NCBI GenBank assembly: GCA_910589315.1
Contig: CAJUTB010000027.1
Location: forward strand, 1-34,703
Reading direction: 5' to 3'
Origin: an uncultured Oscillibacter sp.
GTDB taxonomy: Bacteria > Bacillota > Clostridia > Oscillospirales > Oscillospiraceae
DNA: 34,703 nucleotides
A program made the position numbers and the translations under genes. Positions 7,823-15,919 of this stretch are shown one piece after another. A model generated the notes under the pieces. That model had not been told where the DNA came from. It saw only the letters and a list, made by a program, of their open reading frames with translations, and made no database searches. The stretch's first letter is position 1. Each line of letters starts with the position of its first letter.

Positions 7823-9602
7823 ACAGGTAATTCAAAGGATTCTTGGGAACGCCGTTGTAGCGGATTTCAAAGTGGCAGTGGGGACCGGTGGAGTTGCCGG
7901 TGGAGCCCACGCGGGCGATCTGCTGGCCCTTGTACACATGCTGGCCGACGGAAACGACAATGCTGCTGTTATGGGCATACCGGGTTTGATAACCGTTTCC
8001 GTGGTCGATCTGAACCAGATAGCCATAGGTTCCCATCCAGCCGGCATACGTGACGGTTCCGCCGTCGGAGGCATAAACCGGCGTGCCGCGGGGAGCGGCG
8101 ATGTCGAGGCCCTTGTGATTGGTCGTTCCGATGCCGCCGGGGGACTTGCGTCCGCCGAAGCGGGAGGTGATGTGGCCGGTGATGGGCCAGCGGAAATTGC
8201 CGGTGGGAAGCCAGGTGGGACGCTCCTTGGTGCCCTGAAGCCGCTGTTCGGTGACAGGCTCCTGCAAGGTGACGCTGGAAAGGAGGGTCCGTTCGGTTTC
8301 CGTGCCGTTGACATAGGTGACGTTGGCCATAACGTCCGCCGCGCCGTACTGTCCGGCGGAAATCACCTTGTAATCGCCCTTGTACAAGTCGGCGGAATCT
8401 GTGTACTCCACGTCGAAGGGCACCGTATCTACATACCGCTCCTGCTGTACCACCGTCATGGTGAGGTATGGCACAGAGGCGGAGAGAATGAGTTCTTCTC
8501 CTATGGAGAGCTTGTCGATGTTATAGCCGGGATTGAGGGCCAGAAGCTGTTTCGAGGTCAGGTTGTGGTCCTCAGCGATTTCCGACCAGGTGTCGCCCTT
8601 GGCAACCGTATAAATCACTTCTTCGGTTTTGGTGCTGTACAGGGTTTCCGCCAGATGGCCCAGATTCATAAGCTCGTCGGTGGGGACAAACTCCTGCTTG
8701 ATTTCCACATCCTCCGCGAAGCTGACGGAAATGGTGCCCTCGTTGGTGGCGGAGAGCTTGATCTGCTTTTGCAGCTCCTCCAAAGCTCCCTCGTAAGGCG
8801 TAGCCCCGATGCGCTCGCCGTCGACGTAGAGGCAGTAGGCCGAGGTCACAAGGCCGATCTTCCTGGATAACTCCTCCTGGAACGTCTTGGTGTCCACCAG
8901 ATCGTCCCGGCGCATCAGCCCGGAGCTGTATTCCAGCAGGGAATCCTCAATGGTGTACGTGTGGCCCAGAGTCTGAGCGGTGGTGCGCTCCAGGTTGGTC
9001 CGGGCGGTTTCCGCCGCGGCTTCGGAGGCCACGCTTCCGATCAGCTCGCCGTCATAGAGAACGGTGATGCCCATCGTGTAAGTGGAGAGAAAGACCAGCA
9101 AAACCGCCGCGGCGAAGCCTGTGCCAAGAAATACGGCGGGATGGATGCGTCCCAGCAGCGCGCCGAGGAAGCCGCCTTTGGACACCGCTTTCGTGTGCCG
9201 CTGCATGAGGCGTTCCCGCAAAAGACTGCCCCACATCGGACCCATGCCCCAGAGGAACAGGAACAGCCGGACGGCAAATCGTTCCGATTCGGGGAAATGT
9301 CCGTTCTTGTTCTCCCGTACGATGCGCCGCCACCGGCGGCGGAAATGTTTGCTTTTCTGGTCGTACCAGCTGCCGGAACGGCGTTTATCCGCCGGTTGGC
9401 GTTCTGCGGAAAGCCGTTCCCGTTCCCGGGATTCCCGGAAGAACTGCTGCGGTTCTGTCACAGGAGCGGTTTTCTGCTCCGGAGGACGGATAGGCCGTGC
9501 AGTGGGGCGGGTGCCCCGTTCCGGGGTGCGGTCCCGCTGCACGCCGCTGCGGGTGCGCCGCCTGGACCGGCGGGCGGTTTGTTTTTTTACATTCTGCTCC
9601 AT
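7821..9602 (-). CDS. Membrane-anchored LysM-G5-M23 peptidoglycan peptidase
   Basis: The 593-residue product should cut peptide cross-links in the cell wall. In order: a basic, arginine-rich cytoplasmic segment (1-140), one membrane helix (about 155-178), a linker, a LysM wall-binding domain (about 329-374, YTVAKGDTWSEIA), a G5 domain (about 378-455) and a C-terminal M23 domain with the zinc residues H496 and D500 (HKGLD) and HCH (H575, H577). All catalytic residues are present. The start at 9602 has CAGGAGTC just upstream; the frame stays open 90 codons further but through the promoter. The G5-M23 layout is typical of Clostridia wall hydrolases, some of them sporulation-linked. The Arg-rich cytoplasmic tail of about 150 residues is long. 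Confidence 0.92.
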   Translation of the reverse strand: MEQNVKKQTARRSRRRTRSGVQRDRTPERGTRPTARPIRPPEQKTAPVTEPQQFFRESRERERLSAERQPADKRRSGSWYDQKSKHFRRRWRRIVRENKNGHFPESERFAVRLFLFLWGMGPMWGSLLRERLMQRHTKAVSKGGFLGALLGRIHPAVFLGTGFAAAVLLVFLSTYTMGITVLYDGELIGSVASEAAAETARTNLERTTAQTLGHTYTIEDSLLEYSSGLMRRDDLVDTKTFQEELSRKIGLVTSAYCLYVDGERIGATPYEGALEELQKQIKLSATNEGTISVSFAEDVEIKQEFVPTDELMNLGHLAETLYSTKTEEVIYTVAKGDTWSEIAEDHNLTSKQLLALNPGYNIDKLSIGEELILSASVPYLTMTVVQQERYVDTVPFDVEYTDSADLYKGDYKVISAGQYGAADVMANVTYVNGTETERTLLSSVTLQEPVTEQRLQGTKERPTWLPTGNFRWPITGHITSRFGGRKSPGGIGTTNHKGLDIAAPRGTPVYASDGGTVTYAGWMGTYGYLVQIDHGNGYQTRYAHNSSIVVSVGQHVYKGQQIARVGSTGNSTGPHCHFEIRYNGVPKNPLNYL

Positions 9603-9701
9603 AAGACTCCTGTTTTTTGGCCGTCTGTACGGCGGTTTGGTTTCCAGGTCCAAGGGGATGCGTTCCGGTTTTTTACGCTTCCGGGCGCACCGCCCAAAAA
9701 A

Positions 9702-9716
9702 GTAACAATTTGTTAC
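9702..9716. promoter_or_regulatory. Palindrome at the transcription start of the M23 gene
   Basis: GTAACAA-T-TTGTTAC: two 7-base arms around one base, just downstream of the -10 box on the minus strand. Its place over the predicted start site suggests an operator; no regulator is assigned. Confidence 0.5.
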
Positions 9717-9723
9717 CGGTGCT

Positions 9724-9752
9724 ATCATACCTCTTTTTTTCTCTCCCGTCAA
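9724..9752 (-). promoter_or_regulatory. Sigma-A promoter of the M23 peptidase gene
   Basis: On the minus strand TTGACG (9752-9747), 17-base spacer, TATGAT (9729-9724). The untranslated leader would be about 115 bases. Confidence 0.8.
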
Positions 9753-9815
9753 GACCTTCCTGTCAAAAAACGTCCAATTTTCACCGCGGCGGAAAAAACG
9801 GAGACGGGCATGGGA

Positions 9816-9844
9816 TTGATTTTGACGGGCAATTGTAGTAACAT
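9816..9844 (+). promoter_or_regulatory. Possible promoter of the YceG/TelA pair
   Basis: TTGATT (9816-9821), 17 bases, TAACAT (9839-9844); each box is a partial match only. It is the best candidate in the 144 bases between the divergent M23 promoter and the start codon at 9896. Confidence 0.35.
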
Positions 9845-9895
9845 AGAAAACAAGATGCTGCTGTAAATTCAACCGTCCGGCAAGGAGGCAAGCGC

Positions 9896-12118
9896 ATGAC
9901 GGACATCCAACTTTTAGAAGCCTGTTTTCTGCCCCTGGACCGGCGCACGCCGTCCCGGTCCATGTTTTTCCGGATCATCGGCCGGGACGCCGAAGGCCGG
10001 ATTCCCGCCCTGGTGGACCGGTTCCGGACCCTGGCGGAAGCGAACGGCGCAAGCCTTGAGGGGCTGCCGAATCCCCGCGAGGAGGAGATCAACCGGTTTT
10101 ACCAGGAGGTGGGGGGCAAGTTTGCCCTGGATCTGCCGCTGATTGCCCGTCAGGCGACGCTTTGGCTGGGACAGGTGCGGGCCGCGGAACGTCCCCGGCT
10201 GTGCAAAGCCGTTTACGACGCGCTGTCCCTGCTGCGGGAGCGTGGGGCCAACGAGCACATTCTGAAAAACGTCTACACCAAATTCATGTGCTGGCTGCGG
10301 GGGCCTTTGGGCCGCGTCCTCTCCAAGCTGGGGAACGGCGAGCCGCCAAAAGTGCTCTTTTTGGGGGACCTCTCCAAGCATGAGGCATTTTTTCTCTGCC
10401 TGCTGCATCAGGCGGGCTGCGATGTGTGGTATGTGAACTATCTTTCCAGCGGGTCCTATGACAAGGCGGATCCGGAGGGCCGCTTTTCCACCAAGGTTTC
10501 CGGCGGGCTTCTCTCCGCCCCGCCGCCTCCCGCCCCACCGCCGCCGCCTCCCCCGCCGTGGGACGGCGCAGGCCGGGACCTGGATATCAACCAATGGGTG
10601 GACCAGCCGGTCTGGGAGGCCGTCGTATTGCCGTACAGCCAAAGGGCCGCCGCCCCAGGAAAACGGGGGAGCGTATTCGCCGTGCTGCTGGGGGCCGACG
10701 AGCGGAAAACCTACCGCAACCGCCTGTTTGCCCTGAAACGCGCTCTGGACGCCGCGCCCCGCGCCTGGATGCTGATGGAGCAGAAACTTCCGCCCCCTAC
10801 GCCTGCGGAAACCGAGGCGTTCCGCATCGGGGACCGCCGTCTGTCCCGTCCGCAGCTGCTTCGCGCGCTGGCGGAACGGATGCCCGCCGGACGCAGCTGG
10901 ACGCCTCTGGCCCAGCGCGCGCTGGCGTTGGCCATGGAGCCGTTTCCGGACAAAAACGAGAACCGGTTTTTTAATTACAGCGTCCGGCTGGCCTGCTGGC
11001 TGCGGCGTTGTGCGGAGCAGCTGTTTCAAAATCCCGGAGACGGTTTTCCCCCGGCCCTGGTGTATTATGGGCCGATTACCGAACCGGAAGTTTCCCTCCT
11101 GTGGGCGTTGGCGCAGATGGGAGCGGATGTGCTGTATGTATCCCCCGAGAAAACGGACGCCTTTGCGAAACATTTTCTGCCGCCAGTCTGGCTGGAGGCC
11201 GGGTTTGAAAACAGCCTGCCGGCGGAGCCGTTTCCGCGGCGTGAAGAAAAGACGCTGGAACGCACCACCGCTTATGACGCCGCCCAGGAGCTGAATCAGC
11301 TTTTGTACAGTGACACGGGGATGTTTCGGGACCGGCAGTTCGCCCGCTCCCAGCCCGTCACGCTGAAAACCACCTATGACGAAGTGGGTCAGCTCTGGCC
11401 GGAGGAGGCCCAGTATCGTCCGTCGTTCCGGACGGAGGCGGGGGTGGTTTACGTCCCGAATCTCTTTGCAAAAATCTGCGGCGTGGACAAAGGGGATCTG
11501 GACCTTTACTGGGAGAAAATCCGTGCTATGGTCACGCCGAATACCCATTTGATTACAGCCCTGCCCTTTTGGGAGAAACAGCCGCCGGACGGCGGCATGA
11601 ATCCCACCGAGGCCCGCGCCTTCCTCCACGACGGTCGGATTGACCCCAAGGCCATTATGGCTTCCCGCCTATACCGGTATGGCTATCTTCCCGAGGATAC
11701 GCAGAATTATATCCTGGAGAAAATTCAGGCGTTGATGGATTACGACCTGATCGTAAACGGAGGGCCGAACGTCTTGCCGGTGATGCTGTCGGCGCTGATG
11801 AATCTGGACAAAGAACTGCTGCGGCTGCTGCAAAGTTTCGATTTCACCCGCACGATTCCCAAGCTGCTGATCGTGGATGTGACGGAGACCATGTTCGCGC
11901 TGGAAGAATGCATTTTGCTGGCGTTTTTGAATCTGGTGGGGTTTGACATCGTGATTTTTACGCCGACGGGCTACCGGAATCTGGAAACCCATATCCGTCC
12001 GGACAGCTTTAACACGCTGACCGTCGGGGAATTTTACTATGATTTGGCGGTCCCGGATCTGCGGACCCGCCGTCCCGCCGGGAAAACCGGCTGGCTGGAC
12101 CGCCTTTTTGGGCTGTAA
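9896..12118 (+). CDS. YceG-like protein (tellurite/stress cluster family)
   Basis: The 740-residue product resembles Bacillus YceG, listed in Pfam as a component of the biosynthetic module linked to Ter stress systems. The call rests on overall character and on the TelA-like partner directly downstream. Visible features: KVLFLGDLSKHEAFFLCLLH (152-171) and, in the second half, ALVYYGPITEPEVSLLWAL and a final block KLLIVDVTETMFALEECILL with a Rossmann-like beta-alpha pattern, suggesting two similar domains. Between them is a proline tract (209-221) encoded by CCG/CCC/CCT codons at 10520-10558. It is larger than the roughly 540-residue Bacillus protein. Reaction unknown. The start has AAGGAGG (9882-9888) at good distance. 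Family call moderately sure. Confidence 0.65.
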   Translation: MTDIQLLEACFLPLDRRTPSRSMFFRIIGRDAEGRIPALVDRFRTLAEANGASLEGLPNPREEEINRFYQEVGGKFALDLPLIARQATLWLGQVRAAERPRLCKAVYDALSLLRERGANEHILKNVYTKFMCWLRGPLGRVLSKLGNGEPPKVLFLGDLSKHEAFFLCLLHQAGCDVWYVNYLSSGSYDKADPEGRFSTKVSGGLLSAPPPPAPPPPPPPPWDGAGRDLDINQWVDQPVWEAVVLPYSQRAAAPGKRGSVFAVLLGADERKTYRNRLFALKRALDAAPRAWMLMEQKLPPPTPAETEAFRIGDRRLSRPQLLRALAERMPAGRSWTPLAQRALALAMEPFPDKNENRFFNYSVRLACWLRRCAEQLFQNPGDGFPPALVYYGPITEPEVSLLWALAQMGADVLYVSPEKTDAFAKHFLPPVWLEAGFENSLPAEPFPRREEKTLERTTAYDAAQELNQLLYSDTGMFRDRQFARSQPVTLKTTYDEVGQLWPEEAQYRPSFRTEAGVVYVPNLFAKICGVDKGDLDLYWEKIRAMVTPNTHLITALPFWEKQPPDGGMNPTEARAFLHDGRIDPKAIMASRLYRYGYLPEDTQNYILEKIQALMDYDLIVNGGPNVLPVMLSALMNLDKELLRLLQSFDFTRTIPKLLIVDVTETMFALEECILLAFLNLVGFDIVIFTPTGYRNLETHIRPDSFNTLTVGEFYYDLAVPDLRTRRPAGKTGWLDRLFGL

Positions 12119-12156
12119 AGCCGTTGGGGGGAGCTCACTAGAAAGGAGAGGATTGT

Positions 12157-13131
12157 TTGGAGGCCTCTGTGCAGGCGGCCCAAACGCCGGAGGAGCTGTC
12201 GGCGCAATGCCATGCCGCGGCCCGGGCGGACGCCGCCAATCTGGACCGGCTGACCAGCGGAATTTGTGTGTTTGACACCCAGAGTATTTTGACCTTTGGA
12301 ACGGAAGCCGCGGCGGAACTGGCCAAAAGTGCGGATGGAATTCTGAAAAGCATTCAGACAGACCAGGTGGGCGACGCCTCTGCGCTGCTGTCGGCTCTTG
12401 GCGGCCTGATGGAAAAGTTTGACCCGGAGGACCTGGCGGAGACGGAGAAAAAACGCCGCTTTCCCTTCCGGGCCGCACCGAAACAGCCGGATGACATCCT
12501 GAACAAATACCGCGCCTTGGGGGAGGACATCGACCGGGCCTATATCGAGCTGAAACGGTACGAGGCGGAAATTCGGGCCTATGACGGCAGACTGCGGGCC
12601 ATCTATGATGCGAATGTCCGCTTTTACCAGAATTTGGTCTGCTGTGTCGAGGCTGGAGAACAGGGACTGCGGGAGATCCAGGGTTATTTGGCCGCCGGAG
12701 AGATTCCCGAAGCCGATCGCGATACGGTACGGCGTTCCTGCGCGCTCCTGGAACGCCGGGTGCATGACCTGCGGCTGTCGGAGGTCGTTGCGCTTCAGTC
12801 CCTTCCAATGGTCCAGACGATTCGGGCGAACAACCGGCTTCTGATTGAAAAACTGAATTCCGCGTTTCTGGTCACGCTTCCGATTTTCCGGCAGACGCTG
12901 GCCCAGGCTGCGGCGCGAAAACGCCAGCGGCTTCAGGCCCAGGCCATGGAGGCTCTGGATCGCCGGACGCGGGAGGCCCTGGAGGCGCAAACCGCCGCAC
13001 AGGCCCGCCTGAAAGCGGCTCTGCCGGACGGCGCGGCGCAGGTGGAGGCATTGGAGGAGGCGCGGGAGACGATTCTCAAGGGGATTCGGGAGGCCCGCGC
13101 CCTGCAAAGCGAACGGAAGGCTATTTTTTAA
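12157..13131 (+). CDS. TelA-like toxic-anion-resistance family protein
   Basis: The 324-residue product is almost all helical and matches the TelA / YceH family: DILNKYRALGEDIDRAYIEL, then LPMVQTIRANNRLLIEKLNS followed by LVTLPIFRQTLAQA, the most conserved stretch of the family (about residues 220-255). Members are linked to tellurite and cell-envelope stress resistance, though the biochemical role is not established. It starts at TTG (12157) with AAAGGAGAG 7-14 bases upstream; no better ATG exists. It follows the YceG-like gene by 38 bases and is clearly in the same operon, the same pairing as yceG-yceH in Bacillus. TerC/TerD genes are absent here. Confidence 0.85.
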   Translation: MEASVQAAQTPEELSAQCHAAARADAANLDRLTSGICVFDTQSILTFGTEAAAELAKSADGILKSIQTDQVGDASALLSALGGLMEKFDPEDLAETEKKRRFPFRAAPKQPDDILNKYRALGEDIDRAYIELKRYEAEIRAYDGRLRAIYDANVRFYQNLVCCVEAGEQGLREIQGYLAAGEIPEADRDTVRRSCALLERRVHDLRLSEVVALQSLPMVQTIRANNRLLIEKLNSAFLVTLPIFRQTLAQAAARKRQRLQAQAMEALDRRTREALEAQTAAQARLKAALPDGAAQVEALEEARETILKGIREARALQSERKAIF

Positions 13132-13167
13132 TCCTTCCCAGTTTTCAAATAGTGCTCGCGGAAAATG

Positions 13168-13199
13168 GCGCGGCGTCTTTCCTCCGGAAAATGCCGCGC
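13168..13199. terminator. Hairpin between convergent telA and the Spo0A-C-like gene
   Basis: Arms GCGCGGC (13168-13174) and GCCGCGC (13193-13199), with an inner TTTCC/GGAAA pairing. Tails are weak (CATTTTCC on the minus strand). Placed where both convergent transcripts should end. Confidence 0.4.
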
Positions 13200-13253
13200 T
13201 GTTTGCATGGAAATTCTGTCCCTGGAAACGTCATTTGCCCACGCTGCGCCGCG

Positions 13254-13640
13254 CTAGAAAAGAAGGGACGGCTCCTGTTCGATGACCTCAAAAAAGGGAC
13301 GTTCAAAGTGGAGATAGAAGGCAAGATAGGTCAGCATGTCGGAGGGCGCGTGAATGTCGACGAGTTCCTTGCCGATGTACTTCGCAACCAGGCTCTGGGC
13401 GGACATCACATCCCAGCAGCGGTTTGCCAGCCGTTCCACCTGCCTGGCGGCGGCAGAGGCGGATTTGTTCATTCGCCGCGCAACTTCCGGGTAAACATTT
13501 TTGGTAACATAGAGGTCGTCCATGGCAATATGCTGGACGAAAAGGAGGTCGCTGGTGATTTCCACAGCGTATATAAGCGGCCGGAGATTGGACCGGTCAA
13601 CGCCGAGAATGGAACGGATCAGAACTTCGCAATTTGCCAT
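13254..13640 (-). CDS. Stand-alone Spo0A C-terminal-like DNA-binding protein
   Basis: The 128-residue product has no receiver domain; nearly its whole length matches the sigma-A-contacting DNA-binding domain of Spo0A, the master regulator of sporulation. The key stretch is NVYPEVARRMNKSASAAARQ and on to VERLANRCWDVM (48-79), matching the [20 protein letters not shown] helix-turn-helix region of Bacillus Spo0A. The N-terminal part (ILGVDRSNLRPLIYAVEIT) and the C-terminal end diverge. With no phosphorylation domain it cannot be switched by the phosphorelay; it may compete with or assist Spo0A. The start at 13640 has only a weak ribosome site (AAAGGCGG, 10 bases upstream). Three 0A boxes lie 58-84 bases upstream. 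Confidence 0.75.
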   Translation of the reverse strand: MANCEVLIRSILGVDRSNLRPLIYAVEITSDLLFVQHIAMDDLYVTKNVYPEVARRMNKSASAAARQVERLANRCWDVMSAQSLVAKYIGKELVDIHAPSDMLTYLAFYLHFERPFFEVIEQEPSLLF

Positions 13641-13697
13641 AATCGTATAACCGCCTTTTTCCTTGATATAAAACCATAGTATGGCAAAAAACGGAAG

Positions 13698-13724
13698 ACC
13701 GACACTGTTCGACACAAAACGACA
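13698..13724 (-). promoter_or_regulatory. Three phased 0A boxes
   Basis: On the minus strand TGTCGTT, TGTCGAA and TGTCGGT start at 13724, 13714 and 13704: three heptamers at exact 10-bp spacing. The middle one is the perfect Spo0A consensus TGTCGAA, and two boxes 10 bp apart is the arrangement bound by the Spo0A dimer at abrB. No good sigma-A -35 box is visible between them and the gene, which fits dependence on an activator. Confidence 0.7.
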
Positions 13725-13793
13725 ACAAATGCTGGGATTTTCTATGGAAAAAATCCGTCGGCAGAGCGGAAATCCAATACCCTCAAAATTGGG

Positions 13794-13821
13794 AAACGCC
13801 GCCCGCAGATTGCGGGCGGCG
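13794..13821 (-). terminator. Probable terminator of the malic enzyme gene
   Basis: A 10-bp perfect GC-rich stem (13812-13821 with 13797-13806), 5-base loop, followed on the minus strand by TTTCCC. Lies 22 bases after the stop codon. The T-run is short. Confidence 0.65.
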
Positions 13822-13842
13822 CATAGCCGGTTATATTTCAAA

Positions 13843-15018
13843 TCAGATACGGGCGACGCCGGATTCCCGCGCGGCCTTCCGCACGGCCTCCGCAACAGCG
13901 TCCTTGACACGGGGGTCAAAAGCGGCGGGAATGATATAGCCGGGAGCGAGTTCCTGATCAGAGATCAGATCTGCCAGGGCGTGGGCGGCGGCGATTTTCA
14001 TCGCGTCGTTGATGTCGCTGGCGCGCACGTCCAGCGCGCCGCGGAAAATGCCCGGGAAGGCCAGAACGTTGTTGATCTGGTTGGGGTAATCGCTGCGGCC
14101 CGTGGCGCAGACGGCGGCTCCGCCTGCTTTGGCGTCGTCGGGGAAAATCTCCGGGGTGGGGTTGGCGCAGGCGAAGATAATGGCGTCCTTGTTCATGGTT
14201 TTTACCATCTCCGTAGTGACGGAACCCGGCGCGGAAACGCCAATGAACACGTCGGCTCCCGGCAGGATGTCCGCCAGCGCGCCGGACTTTTTGGCGGGAT
14301 TCGTCACCTTGGACAGTTCCTCTTTAATCCAGTTCATGCCCTCGGCGCGGCCCTTGTAAATCGCGCCTTTCCGGTCGCAGAGGGTCACGTCCGCTGCGCC
14401 GGCGGAGAGGAGGAGCTTGGTGATTGCCACCGCGGCGGCCCCCGCGCCGTTAAGGACAATACGGACTTCTTCCAGCTTTTTGCCCACAACCTTCAGGGCG
14501 TTATTCAGGCCAGCCAGCGTGATGACGGCGGTGCCGTGCTGGTCGTCGTGGAAAATCGGAATGTCACAGCGTTCTTTCAGTTTCCGTTCAATCTCGAAGC
14601 AGCGGGGGGCGGAGATGTCCTCCAGGTTCACGCCGCCGAAGGACCCGGCCAGCAACGCCACGGTGTTTACGATATCGTCCACCTCCTTGCTCCGCACACA
14701 AAGGGGGATGGCGTCCACGTCTCCGAACGCCTTGAACAGCACGCACTTGCCCTCCATGACAGGCATACCGGCCTCGGGGCCGATGTCTCCCAGGCCCAGA
14801 ACCGCGCTGCCGTCGGTGACAACGGCCACGGTGTTCCAGCGGCGGGTCAGCTCATAGCTCCGGCTGATATCCTTCTGGATTTCCAGGCAGGGCTGTGCCA
14901 CGCCGGGGGTATAGGCCAGGGAGAGGGCCTCCTTGTTGTCCACCGCCGCCCGGGGCGTTACTTCCAGCTTGCCTTTCCATTCATAGTGCAGCCGCAGGGA
15001 TTCTTTTGCATAATCCAT
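13843..15018 (-). CDS. NAD(P)-dependent malic enzyme
   Basis: Malic enzyme oxidatively decarboxylates malate to pyruvate, making NAD(P)H in the cytoplasm. The 391-residue product is the short bacterial form. Its N-terminal malic domain has the catalytic-tyrosine block AYTPGV (35-40), KAFGDVDAIPL and the metal-binding segments LEDISAPRCFEIE and HDDQHGTA; the C-terminal NAD-binding domain has GAGAAAVAI. No key residue is missing. Co-factor choice (NAD or NADP) cannot be read from sequence with confidence. The start at 15018 follows AAGGAG at about 10 bases. It is a single-gene unit with its own promoter at 15125-15097; a perfect 7-bp inverted repeat (15061-15075) lies in the leader. Confidence 0.95.
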   Translation of the reverse strand: MDYAKESLRLHYEWKGKLEVTPRAAVDNKEALSLAYTPGVAQPCLEIQKDISRSYELTRRWNTVAVVTDGSAVLGLGDIGPEAGMPVMEGKCVLFKAFGDVDAIPLCVRSKEVDDIVNTVALLAGSFGGVNLEDISAPRCFEIERKLKERCDIPIFHDDQHGTAVITLAGLNNALKVVGKKLEEVRIVLNGAGAAAVAITKLLLSAGAADVTLCDRKGAIYKGRAEGMNWIKEELSKVTNPAKKSGALADILPGADVFIGVSAPGSVTTEMVKTMNKDAIIFACANPTPEIFPDDAKAGGAAVCATGRSDYPNQINNVLAFPGIFRGALDVRASDINDAMKIAAAHALADLISDQELAPGYIIPAAFDPRVKDAVAEAVRKAARESGVARI

Positions 15019-15096
15019 ATGTCGTAATCTCCTTTTCCTGTCGTCAATTTTCGGTTGGCTGGGCGGACTCCGCCCTCCGCCTGGACATTGCATTTT

Positions 15097-15125
15097 ATTA
15101 TAAAGGCTGGAAGCGGTCCCGTCAA
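15097..15125 (-). promoter_or_regulatory. Sigma-A promoter of the malic enzyme gene
   Basis: On the minus strand TTGACG (15125-15120), 17-base spacer, consensus TATAAT (15102-15097). Confidence 0.85.
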
Positions 15126-15264
15126 ATGGGGATTTGGAAAATCTCACAAATTTTACGCAGAAGATTTGCCCATCTACCGGTTATTTTTTTACAAATTTGT
15201 GCAAAACCTGCGGTTTGGAAACAGAAATTTGCCATCTTTCCGGGATTTCCCCGCAGAAAGGCTA

Positions 15265-15293
15265 TTGAAATGCAAATGGATTTGCCGTAGAAT
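15265..15293 (+). promoter_or_regulatory. Sigma-A promoter of rsmD-coaD
   Basis: TTGAAA (15265-15270), 17 bases, TAGAAT (15288-15293), 53 bases before the rsmD start, inside an AT-rich stretch. Confidence 0.7.
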
Positions 15294-15345
15294 ATAAGAA
15301 CTGCCGCTGTGACAAACGGCGAATTTCCAACCAAGGAGAAGCATC

Positions 15346-15903
15346 ATGCGCGTAATTACCGGAACGGCCCGGGGCCGCCGCCTGATGGAGCTGGAAGGTC
15401 AGGAAACCCGCCCCACCACGGACCGGGTAAAAGAGGGCCTGTTCAGCGCCCTGCAATTTGAGATCGAAGGCGCAAAGGTCCTGGACCTGTTTGCCGGAAC
15501 GGGACAACTGGGCATTGAGTGCCTGAGCCGGGGCGCAGCGTCCGCAACCTTCGTGGATATGCGGGGAGACGCCGTCGCGCTGGTGAAAAAAAACCTGGTG
15601 TTGACGGACCTTGCGGACCGTGCTGCGGTGATCAATGGAAACGCCCGGGATTTCGTCGTCCGGACCAGCGAGCGTTTCGACCTGATCTTCCTGGACCCGC
15701 CCTATGGGTCGGACTGGCTGGAGGAGATTTTGACGCGCATCGCCGCGCCGGGGTTTGACATTCTTCGGCCTTGTGGTATAATCGCAGCAGAACACCCGAT
15801 AGAAAAAATCCTCCCGACCCTGCCGCCGCCCTTCCGCCTTCAGCGGACCTACCGGTATGGCAGGATTGCGGTGTCCCTGTTCCGGCGGGACGGAAATGAA
15901 TAA
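15346..15903 (+). CDS. rsmD: 16S rRNA (guanine-966-N2) methyltransferase RsmD
   Basis: RsmD methylates G966 of 16S rRNA in the assembled small subunit, using S-adenosylmethionine. The 185-residue product begins MRVITGTARGR and keeps the family marks: RPTTDRVKEGLFSAL (22-36), the SAM-binding loop LDLFAGTGQLGIE (46-58) and the catalytic DPPY (117-120). Length is normal. AAGGAGAAGC precedes the ATG. It is followed by coaD 16 bases later, the usual rsmD-coaD pairing in Firmicutes. Confidence 0.95.
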   Translation: MRVITGTARGRRLMELEGQETRPTTDRVKEGLFSALQFEIEGAKVLDLFAGTGQLGIECLSRGAASATFVDMRGDAVALVKKNLVLTDLADRAAVINGNARDFVVRTSERFDLIFLDPPYGSDWLEEILTRIAAPGFDILRPCGIIAAEHPIEKILPTLPPPFRLQRTYRYGRIAVSLFRRDGNE

Positions 15904-15919
15904 AACGAGGAATCAACCG

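Noticed and set aside
7755..8870. 371-residue plus-strand frame opposite the M23 gene
   Set aside because: Complement of the M23 domain codons; no start signal and it crosses the terminator.
10520..10560. CCG-rich tract as a simple-sequence repeat causing a frameshift
   Set aside because: The frame continues unbroken on both sides with sensible protein sequence; it is simply a proline tract.
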